Source: Rhodoferax sp.
Lineage (GTDB): Bacteria > Pseudomonadota > Gammaproteobacteria > Burkholderiales > Burkholderiaceae_C
Reading direction: 5' to 3'
Assembly: GCF_023700745.1 (NCBI RefSeq)
Contig: NZ_JAMPYG010000019.1
Location: 1-58,713 of the forward strand
DNA: 58,713 nucleotides
Part shown: positions 17,814 to 26,551 of the stretch, piece after piece
How the letters are laid out: each line of letters starts with the position of its first letter
Numbering within the stretch: position 1 is the stretch's first letter
Program-made: the position numbers and the translations under genes
The notes under the pieces: model-generated
Databases searched by the model: none
Told to the model about the DNA's origin: nothing
Seen by the model: only the letters and a program-made list of their open reading frames with translations

Positions 17814-18074
17814 CTAGCGTGCGTCAGGCAACTCTATCTTGACTTCCAGCACTTCCAGGTTGTCCTGGCGCTCCAGATTGACCTTGATGTCGTCAGGATT
17901 GATCTTGATGTACTTACTGATGACGGCAATCAGTTCACGTTGCAGGTCAGGCAAATAATCTGGCGTGGCCGGACTGCGGCCATTACGCTCATGCGCCAGG
18001 ATGATTTGCAGACGCTCTTTGGCAAGACTGGCAGTTTTCTTTTTCTCGCCCAGAAAAAATGAGAAAAATGACAT
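17814..18074 (-). CDS. minE: Cell division topological specificity factor MinE
   Basis: 86 residues, the family length. The N-terminal membrane-targeting start [13 protein letters not shown] is followed by the MinD-activating segment [18 protein letters not shown] and a C-terminal topological-specificity domain ([26 protein letters not shown]). MinE drives pole-to-pole oscillation of MinD by stimulating its ATPase. The ATG at 18074 has GGGAAGTGAG upstream; a longer frame from 18152 overlaps minD and is not used. The gap to minD is four bases, so minC, minD and minE form one transcript. Confidence 0.95.
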   Translation of the reverse strand: MSFFSFFLGEKKKTASLAKERLQIILAHERNGRSPATPDYLPDLQRELIAVISKYIKINPDDIKVNLERQDNLEVLEVKIELPDAR

Positions 18075-18078
18075 GGAC

Positions 18079-18894
18079 TCACTTCCCTCCAAACAGGCGT
18101 TTGAGCAAACCTTGCTTGGGTGGCTCGGTAAAACGCATGGCTTTGCTTTCACCTAGAAAGCGGTCGATCACGTCCTTGTAGGCTTCGGAAACGTCACTGC
18201 CTTCCATGTGAACAGCAGGCACGCCCTGGTTGGAAGCCTGCAGCACAGACTCACTCTCTGGAATCACACCGATAAGTTTGATGCGCAAAATATCCTGAAT
18301 GTCTTGCAAGGACAGCATTTGCCCCTGGTTGACGCGCGCCGGGTTGTAGCGCGTGATCAATAAATGTTCCTTGATCGGATCAAGTCCCTGCATGGCGCGC
18401 CGGGTCTTGCTCGAAAGCATGCCCAAGATACGGTCAGAGTCGCGCACCGAGGAAACCTCGGGGTTGGTCACCACCAGGGCTTCATCGGCAAAATGCATGG
18501 CCATCAAGGCGCCGGTTTCAATGCCGGCGGGTGAATCACACACGATGAATTCAAAATCCATGGCAACCAGGTCTGACAGCACTTTTTCCACACCTTCCTG
18601 CGTCAGGGCATCCTTGTCACGGGTTTGGGATGCCGCCAGCACGTAGAGCTTGTCACACTGCTTGTCCTTGATCAGCGCCTGGTTCAAGTTGGCTTCGCCA
18701 TGAATCACATTGATCAGGTCATACACCACACGACGCTCACAGCCCATGATCAGATCAAGGTTGCGCAAGCCCACATCAAAGTCAATGACGGCTGTCTTGT
18801 GACCACGCATGGCGAGACCGGTAGAAAAACTGGCACTGGTCGTGGTTTTGCCCACCCCTCCCTTGCCCGAAGTCACCACAATAATTTTTGCCAT
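18079..18894 (-). CDS. minD: Septum site-determining ATPase MinD
   Basis: 271 residues of the ParA/MinD deviant Walker ATPase family: [18 protein letters not shown] at the N-terminus (signature Lys of the deviant Walker A box), the switch Asp in [11 protein letters not shown], and [12 protein letters not shown] as Walker B. The C-terminal amphipathic membrane-targeting helix ([12 protein letters not shown]) is intact. MinD recruits MinC to the membrane and oscillates with MinE to keep the division septum at mid-cell. A gap of 24 bases separates it from minC. Confidence 0.97.
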   Translation of the reverse strand: MAKIIVVTSGKGGVGKTTTSASFSTGLAMRGHKTAVIDFDVGLRNLDLIMGCERRVVYDLINVIHGEANLNQALIKDKQCDKLYVLAASQTRDKDALTQEGVEKVLSDLVAMDFEFIVCDSPAGIETGALMAMHFADEALVVTNPEVSSVRDSDRILGMLSSKTRRAMQGLDPIKEHLLITRYNPARVNQGQMLSLQDIQDILRIKLIGVIPESESVLQASNQGVPAVHMEGSDVSEAYKDVIDRFLGESKAMRFTEPPKQGLLKRLFGGK

Positions 18895-18918
18895 ATGGAG
18901 AATATTCTTTCAAAAAAA

Positions 18919-19677
18919 TTAGGAATTCAGGGCTTCGAAAAGCAGTTTATCCTGCCCATCGTTGCTCAAGCGAACCTGTGCCGGCTTGCCCTGAATGTCT
19001 TTGGAAAGCGGATTTTCGCTGGTACGGTAAACGCCCGCAATGGAGATCAATTCGGGCTCGAGACAAAGTGAAAAGATACGCGCCTGGGTGTTGCCACTGG
19101 CACCCGCCATGGCTTTGCCACGCAGGGGGGCATACACATGGATATTGCCATCTGCCACCACCTCGGCACCCATGTTGACCATGGCCAACACCACAAGATC
19201 AGCACCGCGTGCATAAATTTTCTGGCCCGATCGCAAAGGCTTGTCGATAACCAACGTTGCCGGGCCAGGGACTTCACGAATGGTCTCGCGCACCACGTCC
19301 CGAACAGGTCGTATCAATGGCCTGTCTGTATTCTTTCTCTCGACAGATTTTCCGCGTGGCGTATCTACAGGCACTTCAACCAAACCACAAGCCTTGGCCT
19401 CGGTAGCGACTGCTTGTGTGGCATTCCGAAAGGCGATGGGTTTGAGCCGACAACTTTGCAATGTCGTTAATAAATATGGCAAGGCTTGACTCAGCTTGTC
19501 AGATTCCAATTGCGAAAAGTCAAGCACCAAGGCGTCATGATCAAAAAAGTCAGGGCTTTGGCTATCCGGACCAAACTGGGTATTGAGATCCTCAATGAGG
19601 CGCGTGATATCTGCTGTTTTTAGCAGCAAGGCCACCAAAGGCAATTGCGCGCTCTTGATTTCAAAGGTATGTGCCAC
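18919..19677 (-). CDS. minC: Septum site-determining protein MinC
   Basis: About 252 residues. The N-terminal domain begins with FEIKSAQLPLVALLLKTADI and inhibits FtsZ assembly; a variable linker rich in Arg, Pro and Val follows, and the C-terminal beta-helix (GQKIYARGADLVVLAMVNMGAEVVADG) mediates dimerisation and MinD binding. The start is uncertain: a GTG at 19677 puts FEIKSA at the family-typical distance from the N-terminus, while an ATG at 19725 or TTG at 19743 would add a Phe/His-rich stretch unlike relatives. None has a strong ribosome-binding site. The gene opens minCDE and faces an AT-rich region with DnaA boxes. Confidence 0.9.
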   Translation of the reverse strand: MAHTFEIKSAQLPLVALLLKTADITRLIEDLNTQFGPDSQSPDFFDHDALVLDFSQLESDKLSQALPYLLTTLQSCRLKPIAFRNATQAVATEAKACGLVEVPVDTPRGKSVERKNTDRPLIRPVRDVVRETIREVPGPATLVIDKPLRSGQKIYARGADLVVLAMVNMGAEVVADGNIHVYAPLRGKAMAGASGNTQARIFSLCLEPELISIAGVYRTSENPLSKDIQGKPAQVRLSNDGQDKLLFEALNS

Positions 19678-19779
19678 GTGGCCTGTAAAGAAAAAATGGT
19701 GAAAAAAGTTGGAAGGGCAAGGCATTAGCTTGCGAACGGCCAAATCTTACTTGATTCAACCAAAGAAAAGCTTGACGAA

Positions 19780-20110
19780 TCGTTTTTTATTGTTTCTATG
19801 CACAGGATTTTAAAACTTCATAAAAACCATCAAAAATTTAGTCTTGTTGTCTTTAATTAATTTATATTTTAAAGTAGTCGTAGTAGATAGAGCCAGTCCA
19901 TTTCCTTGGATAAGTGATCTTTTAACTTAAAAATCAACAGCTTAGATTGTATTTTTCATTGTGCAGCACAGTGATTTTTTGATGTACCCAATACTTGGAT
20001 AAGTTATTTTTTTAAAAAAAATTGTGGATAACTTTCTTGTTGATAAACTTTTATCCACAAGTTTATACAAGTAACATTTTTGTATTTTTGATGTTCGCTT
20101 GAAATAAAAA
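19780..20110. other. AT-rich intergenic region with DnaA-box cluster (candidate origin-like or DnaA-controlled region)
   Basis: The roughly 480-base gap between minC and ccmI holds no gene. It is strikingly A/T-rich against the GC-rich surroundings. Two perfect DnaA boxes face each other: TGTGGATAA at 20023-20031 and TTATCCACA at 20051-20059. A one-mismatch box, TGTTGATAA, lies between them at 20038-20046. Two copies of CTTGGATAAGT start at 19905 and 19994 and are degenerate boxes. The pattern is that of a DnaA-binding, easily melted region; dnaA itself is not in the window. A role as minCDE regulatory region is equally possible. Confidence 0.5.
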
Positions 20111-20115
20111 TGAGC

Positions 20116-20143
20116 AAAAAAAAAGCCCGGAAGATCCGGGCTT
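20116..20143 (-). terminator. Rho-independent terminator of the ccm operon
   Basis: Reading leftward after the ccmI stop, an 8-base stem (AAGCCCGG / CCGGGCTT, loop of five, 20123-20143) is followed by a run of nine T. It is a textbook intrinsic terminator 19 bases beyond ccmI. Confidence 0.85.
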
Positions 20144-20161
20144 GACAAACGTGATTTGACT

Positions 20162-21508
20162 TTAGGGTTTGGCTTGAGAGCCCATTTTGAGCTGGGCATC
20201 GGCAATTTCTGCCTTGACGAGTTCAATGTCAGGTGAGTTGACTGGCAGGATAGACAAGACATTTTTCCAGTGGCCAATGGCTGCAGCGTAATTGCTGCTC
20301 TGGTAAGCCGCCTGGCCTGCCATCATCAGCGCCATGGGGTGTTTCGGTGCGATGGCCAGGGCCTTGTTGATCAGCTCACTTGGCTTGCCCTGCAGGCTTT
20401 TTGTGCGCATGGCGAGCGTGTCTGCATATTGAGTCAGTAGATCCGGGTCAGTATTGAGTAGTGTGCCCGTTTTCGCATAGGCTGCAGCGGCTTCGTCGAG
20501 CCGGTTCTGCATTTTGTAGGCACGCGCCAGTCGTGCCCAGCCAGCCAGGTCATCCGGGTTGTCTTTCAAGCGCGCAGCCAGCCGATCTACCATGTCGTTG
20601 ATATTGTCCGCTGTCATACCGGCTGCCGCACCAGTTGGCACGGGTGGCAGGACGTTGCTGGCACCGGCAGACTGACCTCCTTTGGCACGCGCATCGTCAA
20701 TGTTGGCTTGCACCTGTTGCGCGTCTGTCGAACCAGGTTGAAGCAGACCCAATAATTTTTCCCAGTAAGTTACAGCTTTCGGGTAGTCACTCCTTTGGTA
20801 GGCTGCGACACCTGCCATCATCAAACTCATGGGGTGCTCGGGGTTCAGACGAAGGGCTTCTTCAATCATCTGTTGTGGCTTGCCCTGAAGGTTGTTACCA
20901 GCCAGAACACCTAACAAATCAGCATGGTCAATCAGCAGATCTGGATCTGAATTGATGATATCCCCTGCTTTATCAAAAGCCTGCTTGGCTTCCTCAAAAC
21001 GACCCATCGCCTTATAAGACCGCGCCAGCATGACCCAACCCTTTTGATCGTTGGGATTATCCTTGAGCCGCGCAGCCAGTTTTTCAACCATTTCCTTCAT
21101 TTGGTGATCATTGCCGTTCGCCGTGGCGACAGGGTTCAGTGCATCGGGTGTGCCAATTTGCAGGTAGATACCTAATGCCAATAATGGCAAACTGAGTCCA
21201 ACGGCAGCGGCTGTGCGTTTGGCGGTCCAGAATCCTGTCGTTTTTGCCTTTGGACTGGTGGCTTCAAAACTTTCCGTGTCATCAAGCAAGCGCAACTGCA
21301 ATTCGTCCCGTGTGGTCTCGAAATCTTGCTGGCTGATGATGCCACGTGCCAGATCAATTTCCAGCGCCTGCAGTTGATCACGGTGAATGGCAGTGTTGAG
21401 CTTCTCGCTGGAAATGCTGTCTGAGGTGGGTTGACGAAGCAGTGGACGTAGCAGCCAAGCCACTACCAGCAGCGTTAACAGCGCTGAAATACCAATAAAT
21501 ACGTTCAT
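20162..21508 (-). CDS. ccmI: Cytochrome c biogenesis protein CcmI (CycH) with duplicated TPR module
   Basis: 448 residues. Two N-terminal transmembrane helices (near residues 2-20 and 103-118) flank a cytoplasmic loop typical of CcmI. The periplasmic part has TPR repeats in two clearly duplicated blocks: LAARLKDNPNDQKGWVMLAR with ALRLNPEHPMSLMMAG, and LAARLKDNPDDLAGWARLAR with ALAIAPKHPMALMMAG. CcmI holds apocytochrome c for ligation of haem by CcmF/CcmH. The gene overlaps ccmH by four bases and is the last of the operon, closed by the terminator at 20116-20143. The internal doubling makes it longer than many homologues. Confidence 0.9.
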   Translation of the reverse strand: MNVFIGISALLTLLVVAWLLRPLLRQPTSDSISSEKLNTAIHRDQLQALEIDLARGIISQQDFETTRDELQLRLLDDTESFEATSPKAKTTGFWTAKRTAAAVGLSLPLLALGIYLQIGTPDALNPVATANGNDHQMKEMVEKLAARLKDNPNDQKGWVMLARSYKAMGRFEEAKQAFDKAGDIINSDPDLLIDHADLLGVLAGNNLQGKPQQMIEEALRLNPEHPMSLMMAGVAAYQRSDYPKAVTYWEKLLGLLQPGSTDAQQVQANIDDARAKGGQSAGASNVLPPVPTGAAAGMTADNINDMVDRLAARLKDNPDDLAGWARLARAYKMQNRLDEAAAAYAKTGTLLNTDPDLLTQYADTLAMRTKSLQGKPSELINKALAIAPKHPMALMMAGQAAYQSSNYAAAIGHWKNVLSILPVNSPDIELVKAEIADAQLKMGSQAKP

Positions 21509-21972
21509 TTGGAAGAATCAGTTTCTTGAAGAAGAGCTTGTGCTTTGGCGCGTTGAGCCGCGTCGAGGACTGGCGCATTTTTTTGGTTTTGAGAGCGTTT
21601 GATAATGTTGAACAGCAGCCAGACGGCACCAATCAACAGCAGCAGCGGCCCAAACCACAGAAGCCAGGTGGTGGGTTTGACTGGGGGACGGTAAAGCACA
21701 AAATCACCATAGCGGTTGACCAGGTAGTCCTTGATTTCAGCATCTGTCTTGCCATCTTTGATCAAAGTACGCACTTCACGGCGCAAATCCATGGCCAGGT
21801 CGGCACGGGAGCCGGCCAGGGACTCGTTTTGGCAAACCAGACAGCGTAATTCTTCGGCAATGATGATCAGGCGTTGCTCCACCACCGGATCTTCAGCTAA
21901 TGGCGTTGCCTCGTTGGCGTGAACACCGATGGCGCATTGCAGCGCAAGAAAAAGAGTGATCAGGAGTTTCAT
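21505..21972 (-). CDS. ccmH: Cytochrome c maturation thiol-oxidoreductase CcmH
   Basis: 155 residues with a signal peptide (MKLLITLFLALQCAIGVHA), the redox motif LRCLVCQNES that reduces apocytochrome cysteines, and one C-terminal transmembrane helix (WLLWFGPLLLLIGAVWLLFN). It functions in the periplasm with CcmF and CcmI in the haem ligation complex. It overlaps ccmG and ccmI by four bases each, so the three are translationally coupled. Length and motif order match the single-helix CcmH subunits of split CcmH/CcmI systems. Confidence 0.94.
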   Translation of the reverse strand: MKLLITLFLALQCAIGVHANEATPLAEDPVVEQRLIIIAEELRCLVCQNESLAGSRADLAMDLRREVRTLIKDGKTDAEIKDYLVNRYGDFVLYRPPVKPTTWLLWFGPLLLLIGAVWLLFNIIKRSQNQKNAPVLDAAQRAKAQALLQETDSSK

Positions 21973-22493
21973 ATCTGAAGTTCCTTGATCAAGGGCACCA
22001 GTTTTTCACGCAAGGCTTCTTCCGTGAAAGGACCAATTTGTTTGTAGCGAATAATGCCTTGCTTGTCGATCAGGAAACTCTCGGGGACGCCATAGACACC
22101 AAAGTCAATGCCGATGCGCCCGTCTGCATCCACAATGGCGCGGGTATAAGGGTCACCGAAGCGGGCCAGCCACTGAATGCCGTCGGCTTCCTTGTCCTTG
22201 TAGTCCAGACCGATGATCGGTAGTGGATTGGTTTTAACGAATTCAACCAGCAGAGGGTGCTCCACGCGACAGGCGACACACCAGGAGGCCCAGGTGTTGA
22301 GCAGCCAGACCTGGCCCAGCATGTCCTTGTTGGAAAACATTTCACCCGGTTTGCCGAGCACCGGTGCGCTGAAGGCCGGGGCGGGTTTGCCAATCAGGGG
22401 TGAAGGAATTTCACGCGGATCGCGGGTCAGGCCAATTGCCAGAAATACCAGAAGAATGGCAAAAATACCCAAAGGAATGTACGCCTTTTTCAT
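21969..22493 (-). CDS. ccmG: Thiol:disulfide interchange protein CcmG (DsbE)
   Basis: 174 residues: an N-terminal membrane anchor (AYIPLGIFAILLVFLAIGL) and a periplasmic thioredoxin domain with the active site WCVAC in NTWASWCVACRVEHP. The GVYGVPESFLIDKQGII segment supplies the cis-Pro loop. CcmG keeps apocytochrome or CcmH cysteines reduced before haem attachment. It overlaps ccmF and ccmH by four bases. The reductant would be DsbD/CcdA, which is not in this window. Confidence 0.94.
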   Translation of the reverse strand: MKKAYIPLGIFAILLVFLAIGLTRDPREIPSPLIGKPAPAFSAPVLGKPGEMFSNKDMLGQVWLLNTWASWCVACRVEHPLLVEFVKTNPLPIIGLDYKDKEADGIQWLARFGDPYTRAIVDADGRIGIDFGVYGVPESFLIDKQGIIRYKQIGPFTEEALREKLVPLIKELQI

Positions 22494-24457
22494 GCCACGG
22501 CACCTTTGATGTTGTTGATGTTCAATTTGGCAGCCACTTTTTTGCGATAGCGTTTGTCCAGCGCAGCCATGGCACCGCCGATGGCCATCAGGAAGCAGCC
22601 AAACCAGATCCAGGTGATGAATGGTTTGTGATAGACCCGCATGGCCCAGGCCGCTTTGCCCTCGCCTTCCAGGCGTTCACCCAGCGACACGTAGACGTCA
22701 CGGGTTGGGCCAGTATCAATGGCCGCCTCTGTCATGGGCATGGTGGATGAGAAATAGGTTCGTTTTTCGGGGTGAAGCACACGCAAAACCTTGTCGCCTT
22801 TGATCAGCTCCACGCTGCCCCGGTCGGCGTTGTAATTGGGGCCGGGCACCTGGTTGATACCGGTCAGACGGAAGGTATAGCCACCCACGGAGACGGTATC
22901 GCCAATGGTCATGCGCACGTCTTTTTCGGTTTCATAGCCTTTGACCATGGTGATGCCGACCACGCACACGGCAATGCCGATGTGCGCTACGTGCATGCCC
23001 CAGTAAGAAATGGGGGTCGATTTCCAGTTGGCTGTGTCCTTGAGCTGGCGGTAAATCTGCACAAACGATGCCAGCACGATCCAGATCGACAGCGTCAGGC
23101 CCATGGCAACCAAGGCAGACCAGGGACCGGCAAGCAAGGGGGCCGTGCAGCCCAGGAGCACCGACACAATGGCAATGGGACGCAGTTTTTGGGTCAGGTT
23201 GGTGACGGTGTCGCTTTTCCAGCGGGCATAACTGCCGATGACCATGAACAACAGCACTGGCGTCATGATGGGGGCAAAGACGGCATTGAAGTAGGGTGGA
23301 CCTACCGACAGTTTGCCGAGGTTCAGCGCGTCAATGAACAGGGGATAAAGCGTGCCCAGCAGTACAGCTGCAGCAGCCGTGGTCAACAACACATTGTTGA
23401 CCAGCAAAAATGTTTCACGGGAAATCAGCGAGAAGGTACCACCAGTACGAACCTTGCCGGAACGTGCGGCAAACAGGACCAATGAGCCACCGACGACCAC
23501 AGCCAAAAACAAGAGGATGAAGACGCCGCGTTTGGGGTCCGTGGCAAAAGCGTGGACCGAGGTCAACACCCCTGAGCGCACCAGGAAGGTACCAAGCAAA
23601 CTCAGCGAGAACGCAATCAGGGACAGCATGATGGTCCAGCTTCTGAACAGGCCACGTTTTTCCGTAACGGCCAGCGAATGGATCAGCGCAGTGCTGACCA
23701 ACCAGGGTAAAAATGAGGCGTTTTCAACTGGGTCCCAGAACCACCAGCCGCCCCAGCCCAGTTCGTAATAGGCCCACCATGATCCCAAGGCGATGCCAAT
23801 GGTCAGGCAGATCCACGCAGCGGTTGCCCAGGGGCGTGTCCAGCGCGCCCAGGCCGCATCCAGTCGGCCATTGAGCAAGGCGGCAATAGAGAACGCAAAC
23901 GGAATAGCCAGCCCGACATAACCCATGTAGAGCATGGGTGGGTGGAATACCAGCCCGGGGTCCTGCAACAAGGGGTTCAAGTCGCGGCCATCAGCCGGGA
24001 TGTCGCTTAAGCGCACAAAAGGATTCGACGTGATCAACATGAAGAGCAGAAAACCGACGGCAATCAGGCCCAGTACACCCAGCACGCGGGACACCATGGC
24101 GTCTGGCAATTGACGCGAAAAGATGGACACGGCCATCATCCAGCTGCACAACATCAGCAGCCAGAGCAGTAGTGAGCCCTCGTGGCCACCCCAAACGGCC
24201 GAAACGCGGTACAGGTCGGGTAACTGGGAGTTGGAGTGCTGGGCCACGTACATCACCGAGAAGTCGTTGGTGTAGAACGCGTAGGTCAGGCACAAAAACG
24301 AAAAGCCCGTGAGCAACCAAAGGACCTGGGCGCCAGGCCTCGCCAGGGCGATCCAGTCGGCGCGGCCGGTTTGACCGCCCAACAGACTGAGGATGCCCAG
24401 TACGGCGGCAACCGGCAGCGCAAGAATCAATGCGAAATGTCCAAGTTCAGGGATCAT
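22490..24457 (-). CDS. ccmF: Haem lyase subunit CcmF
   Basis: 655 residues with about 14-15 transmembrane helices and the tryptophan-rich haem-handling motif WGGWWFWDPVENASFLPW. Conserved His residues lie in the loops (for example WGGHEGSLLLW and PPMLYMGYVG). CcmF takes haem from CcmE and joins it to apocytochrome c together with CcmH and CcmI. The ATG at 24457 follows ccmE by 46 bases; the other junctions in the operon overlap. Length is normal for the family. Confidence 0.96.
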   Translation of the reverse strand: MIPELGHFALILALPVAAVLGILSLLGGQTGRADWIALARPGAQVLWLLTGFSFLCLTYAFYTNDFSVMYVAQHSNSQLPDLYRVSAVWGGHEGSLLLWLLMLCSWMMAVSIFSRQLPDAMVSRVLGVLGLIAVGFLLFMLITSNPFVRLSDIPADGRDLNPLLQDPGLVFHPPMLYMGYVGLAIPFAFSIAALLNGRLDAAWARWTRPWATAAWICLTIGIALGSWWAYYELGWGGWWFWDPVENASFLPWLVSTALIHSLAVTEKRGLFRSWTIMLSLIAFSLSLLGTFLVRSGVLTSVHAFATDPKRGVFILLFLAVVVGGSLVLFAARSGKVRTGGTFSLISRETFLLVNNVLLTTAAAAVLLGTLYPLFIDALNLGKLSVGPPYFNAVFAPIMTPVLLFMVIGSYARWKSDTVTNLTQKLRPIAIVSVLLGCTAPLLAGPWSALVAMGLTLSIWIVLASFVQIYRQLKDTANWKSTPISYWGMHVAHIGIAVCVVGITMVKGYETEKDVRMTIGDTVSVGGYTFRLTGINQVPGPNYNADRGSVELIKGDKVLRVLHPEKRTYFSSTMPMTEAAIDTGPTRDVYVSLGERLEGEGKAAWAMRVYHKPFITWIWFGCFLMAIGGAMAALDKRYRKKVAAKLNINNIKGAVA

Positions 24458-24503
24458 GGTGCGTCTCGGTATATGAAAACAGGGGCTGGCAATAGCCAGA
24501 GTT

Positions 24504-24947
24504 TTACTTCAGTGTTTTGGTGGTTTTTTCGATTTCGGCCTGGTCCAGTGCATGTTGGGCCTCGGGTGGCATGTAGTTTTCATCATGTTTGGCCAGCACC
24601 TCTGAGGCGGTGAATTTTCCGTCGTTGCCGAGTTGCCCTTGCGCCACCACCCCTTTGCCTTCACGGAACAGATCAGGCAGGATGCCGGTGTAGGTGACAG
24701 GCACTTCCTTGAGGGTATCGCTGACAATGAATGAAACCGTCAGGTTGTCGCGTTTGACCGAACCTTCCTTGACGACGCCTCCCACCCGAAAGGTACGGTT
24801 TTGTGGCGCCTCACCTGCGCCCACCTGCGTCGGTGTGAAGAAAAAAACCAGGTTGCTTTGAAAAGCATTGAGGACAAAGTACGCAGCCAGCGCAATGGCT
24901 GCCAGGGCGCCAACAATCATGGCGGTTCGTTTGTGACGAGGTTTCAT
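24504..24947 (-). CDS. ccmE: Periplasmic haem chaperone CcmE
   Basis: 147 residues: one N-terminal membrane anchor ([21 protein letters not shown]), an OB-fold periplasmic domain and the haem-attachment motif AKHDENYMP, whose His binds haem covalently. CcmE receives haem from the CcmABCD complex and carries it to CcmF. It lies 14 bases after ccmD and 46 before ccmF, all on one strand. The C-terminal tail is short and charged, as usual. Confidence 0.95.
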   Translation of the reverse strand: MKPRHKRTAMIVGALAAIALAAYFVLNAFQSNLVFFFTPTQVGAGEAPQNRTFRVGGVVKEGSVKRDNLTVSFIVSDTLKEVPVTYTGILPDLFREGKGVVAQGQLGNDGKFTASEVLAKHDENYMPPEAQHALDQAEIEKTTKTLK

Positions 24948-24961
24948 AGTCGTGGATAAGT

Positions 24962-25135
24962 TTAATTTTGGTGAGAGTCGTTTTCGTTCAAAAGGTTTCG
25001 CAGAAGCTCGCGTCGCTTGACGCGCACCTGCCAGATTTCAGCCACAACGACCAAGGCTGTAATACCAAAACTACCCCAAACATAGAAGGCGTAACCGCCC
25101 ATGTTCAAAAAATCTGCCACGCTAAGCCACTGCAT
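24962..25135 (-). CDS. ccmD: Haem exporter small subunit CcmD
   Basis: 57 residues read directly from the gap between ccmE and ccmC. It starts [20 protein letters not shown], has one transmembrane helix ([13 protein letters not shown]) and ends in a basic and then acidic cytoplasmic tail ([16 protein letters not shown]). That topology and the MGGYAFYVW block are typical of CcmD, which is required to release haem-loaded CcmE from the CcmABC complex. The ATG at 25133-25135 lies inside the end of ccmC (14-base overlap) and the TAA is at 24962-24964. Its small size makes it easy to miss. Confidence 0.9.
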   Translation of the reverse strand: MQWLSVADFLNMGGYAFYVWGSFGITALVVVAEIWQVRVKRRELLRNLLNENDSHQN

Positions 25136-25859
25136 GTTTCACCCACTCCGTATGACGTTCCCGATCCAGAATAATGGTGCGCACCCGTACCAGTGCAATG
25201 GCAATGGTGTACATCCAGAAGGCCAGCACCATGATCAGCATGCCGGCCAGCATGGGTGTGGCCATGGAGGCGCCTTTCATCGACACCGAGGCACCCTGGT
25301 GCAAGGTGTTCCACCATTTGACCGAGAAATAAATGATGGGCACATTCACTGCACCGACCAGGGCCAGGATGGCACAGGCCTTGTCAGCCCGGCGCGGGTC
25401 GTCGATGCTGGCTTGCAGCGCCAGGAAACCCAGGTATAAAAACAGCAAAATCAGCTCGGAAGTCAACCTGGCGTCCCACACCCACCAGGCGCCCCACATC
25501 GGTTTGCCCCACAGGGCACCGGTAACCAGCGACAAAAAGGCAAACAATGCACCGGTCGGAGCCAAAGCCGAGGCCATCATGCCTGACAGGCGGGTATTGA
25601 AGGCCAACCCGAATCCCGCCCAGCCTGCCATCACCAGGTAGATGAACATGGACATCTGCGACGTCGGGACATGGACAAAAATGATGCGGTAGCCCTGGCC
25701 CTGCTGGGCATCCACGGGCGCGACAAAAAAAGAAATCCACAAACCTACCAGTGTCAGTACAGTGGCGAGGGCGGCAAACCAGGGCCACATTTTTCCCGCC
25801 AAATAATAAAAGTTCTGCGGTGAGGAGAACTTGAACCAATGAATCACGCGTGTTTTCAT
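25122..25859 (-). CDS. ccmC: Haem exporter/handling protein CcmC
   Basis: 245 residues, six transmembrane helices, and the WWD-type haem motif WGAWWVWDARLTS flanked by conserved His residues (HVPTSQMS and WWNTLHQG). CcmC presents haem to CcmE in the periplasm. It overlaps ccmB by four bases and ccmD by 14. The C-terminus ends in a basic tail. Nothing deviates from the family. Confidence 0.95.
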   Translation of the reverse strand: MKTRVIHWFKFSSPQNFYYLAGKMWPWFAALATVLTLVGLWISFFVAPVDAQQGQGYRIIFVHVPTSQMSMFIYLVMAGWAGFGLAFNTRLSGMMASALAPTGALFAFLSLVTGALWGKPMWGAWWVWDARLTSELILLFLYLGFLALQASIDDPRRADKACAILALVGAVNVPIIYFSVKWWNTLHQGASVSMKGASMATPMLAGMLIMVLAFWMYTIAIALVRVRTIILDRERHTEWVKHAVA

Positions 25860-26551
25860 TCCAGGGAAATCCTCAAAGCGGCAGCCGTAGCCAGGGGAGA
25901 GAAAAAGAGCGAGAGCACCAGCAAGGCCGACATCAGCGACAAGTGGCCACCAATACCCAGGCCCGCAGCGTCGGCTTCAACCGCCCCCGCCCCGAAAATC
26001 AGAACCGGAATATACAGGGGCAAGATCAACAAAGACAGCAAAACCCCTGCTCCCCGTACGCCCAAGGTCAGCGCTGCACCAATGCTGCCAATCAGGCTCA
26101 AGGTGGGTGTGCCCAGCAACAGCGACAACATCAAGATGCCCAGCGCCCGGGTGTCCAGCCCAAATTGCAGGCCCAGCACCGGTGCCATCAAGACCAGAGG
26201 CAGGCCCGCCAATAAAAAATGGGCCAGCGCTTTGGCCAGTACCAGCAAAGCCAGTGGGGTGGTGGAAAGCGCCATTTGTTCGAGTGAGCCATCGGCGTAA
26301 TCGGTGGCAAACATGCGCTGCAGTGACAACATGGCGGCCAACAGCGCGCTGACCCACAAGACACCGGGCGCCATGCGCAGCAGCAAGGCAGACTCAGGTC
26401 CGACGCCGAGCGGAAACAGACTGGCGATCACGACAAAAAACACCAGAGGGGTCAGTACCTCGCCCTTTTGCCGCATGCCCAGGGAAATTTCACGCTTGAG
26501 CACGGCCAACAGAACCAAGCCCAGTCCGACGGGTTTGATGGCGCGGCTCAT
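25856..26551 (-). CDS. ccmB: Haem exporter permease CcmB
   Basis: 231 residues with six predicted transmembrane helices; conserved family segments include LKREISLGMRQKGEVLTPLVFF near the start and SLLILPLYIPVLIFGAGAVEA. CcmB is the membrane partner of the CcmA ATPase. Its start overlaps the ccmA stop by four bases. With CcmA and CcmC it forms the complex that uses ATP to release haem-bound CcmE. Confidence 0.94.
   Translation of the reverse strand: MSRAIKPVGLGLVLLAVLKREISLGMRQKGEVLTPLVFFVVIASLFPLGVGPESALLLRMAPGVLWVSALLAAMLSLQRMFATDYADGSLEQMALSTTPLALLVLAKALAHFLLAGLPLVLMAPVLGLQFGLDTRALGILMLSLLLGTPTLSLIGSIGAALTLGVRGAGVLLSLLILPLYIPVLIFGAGAVEADAAGLGIGGHLSLMSALLVLSLFFSPLATAAALRISLE

Noticed and set aside
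19660..19690. CACGTG core near the minC start as a parS site
   Set aside because: Its flanks (GCCACGTGGC) do not fit the parS palindrome.
22772..23485. Plus-strand open frame of 237 codons inside ccmF
   Set aside because: Antisense to ccmF, with a His/Gly/Gln-rich composition typical of a shadow frame.
24951..24959. CGTGGATAA near the ccmE start
   Set aside because: One mismatch to the DnaA box, single copy, and close to the ccmE start; no cluster.
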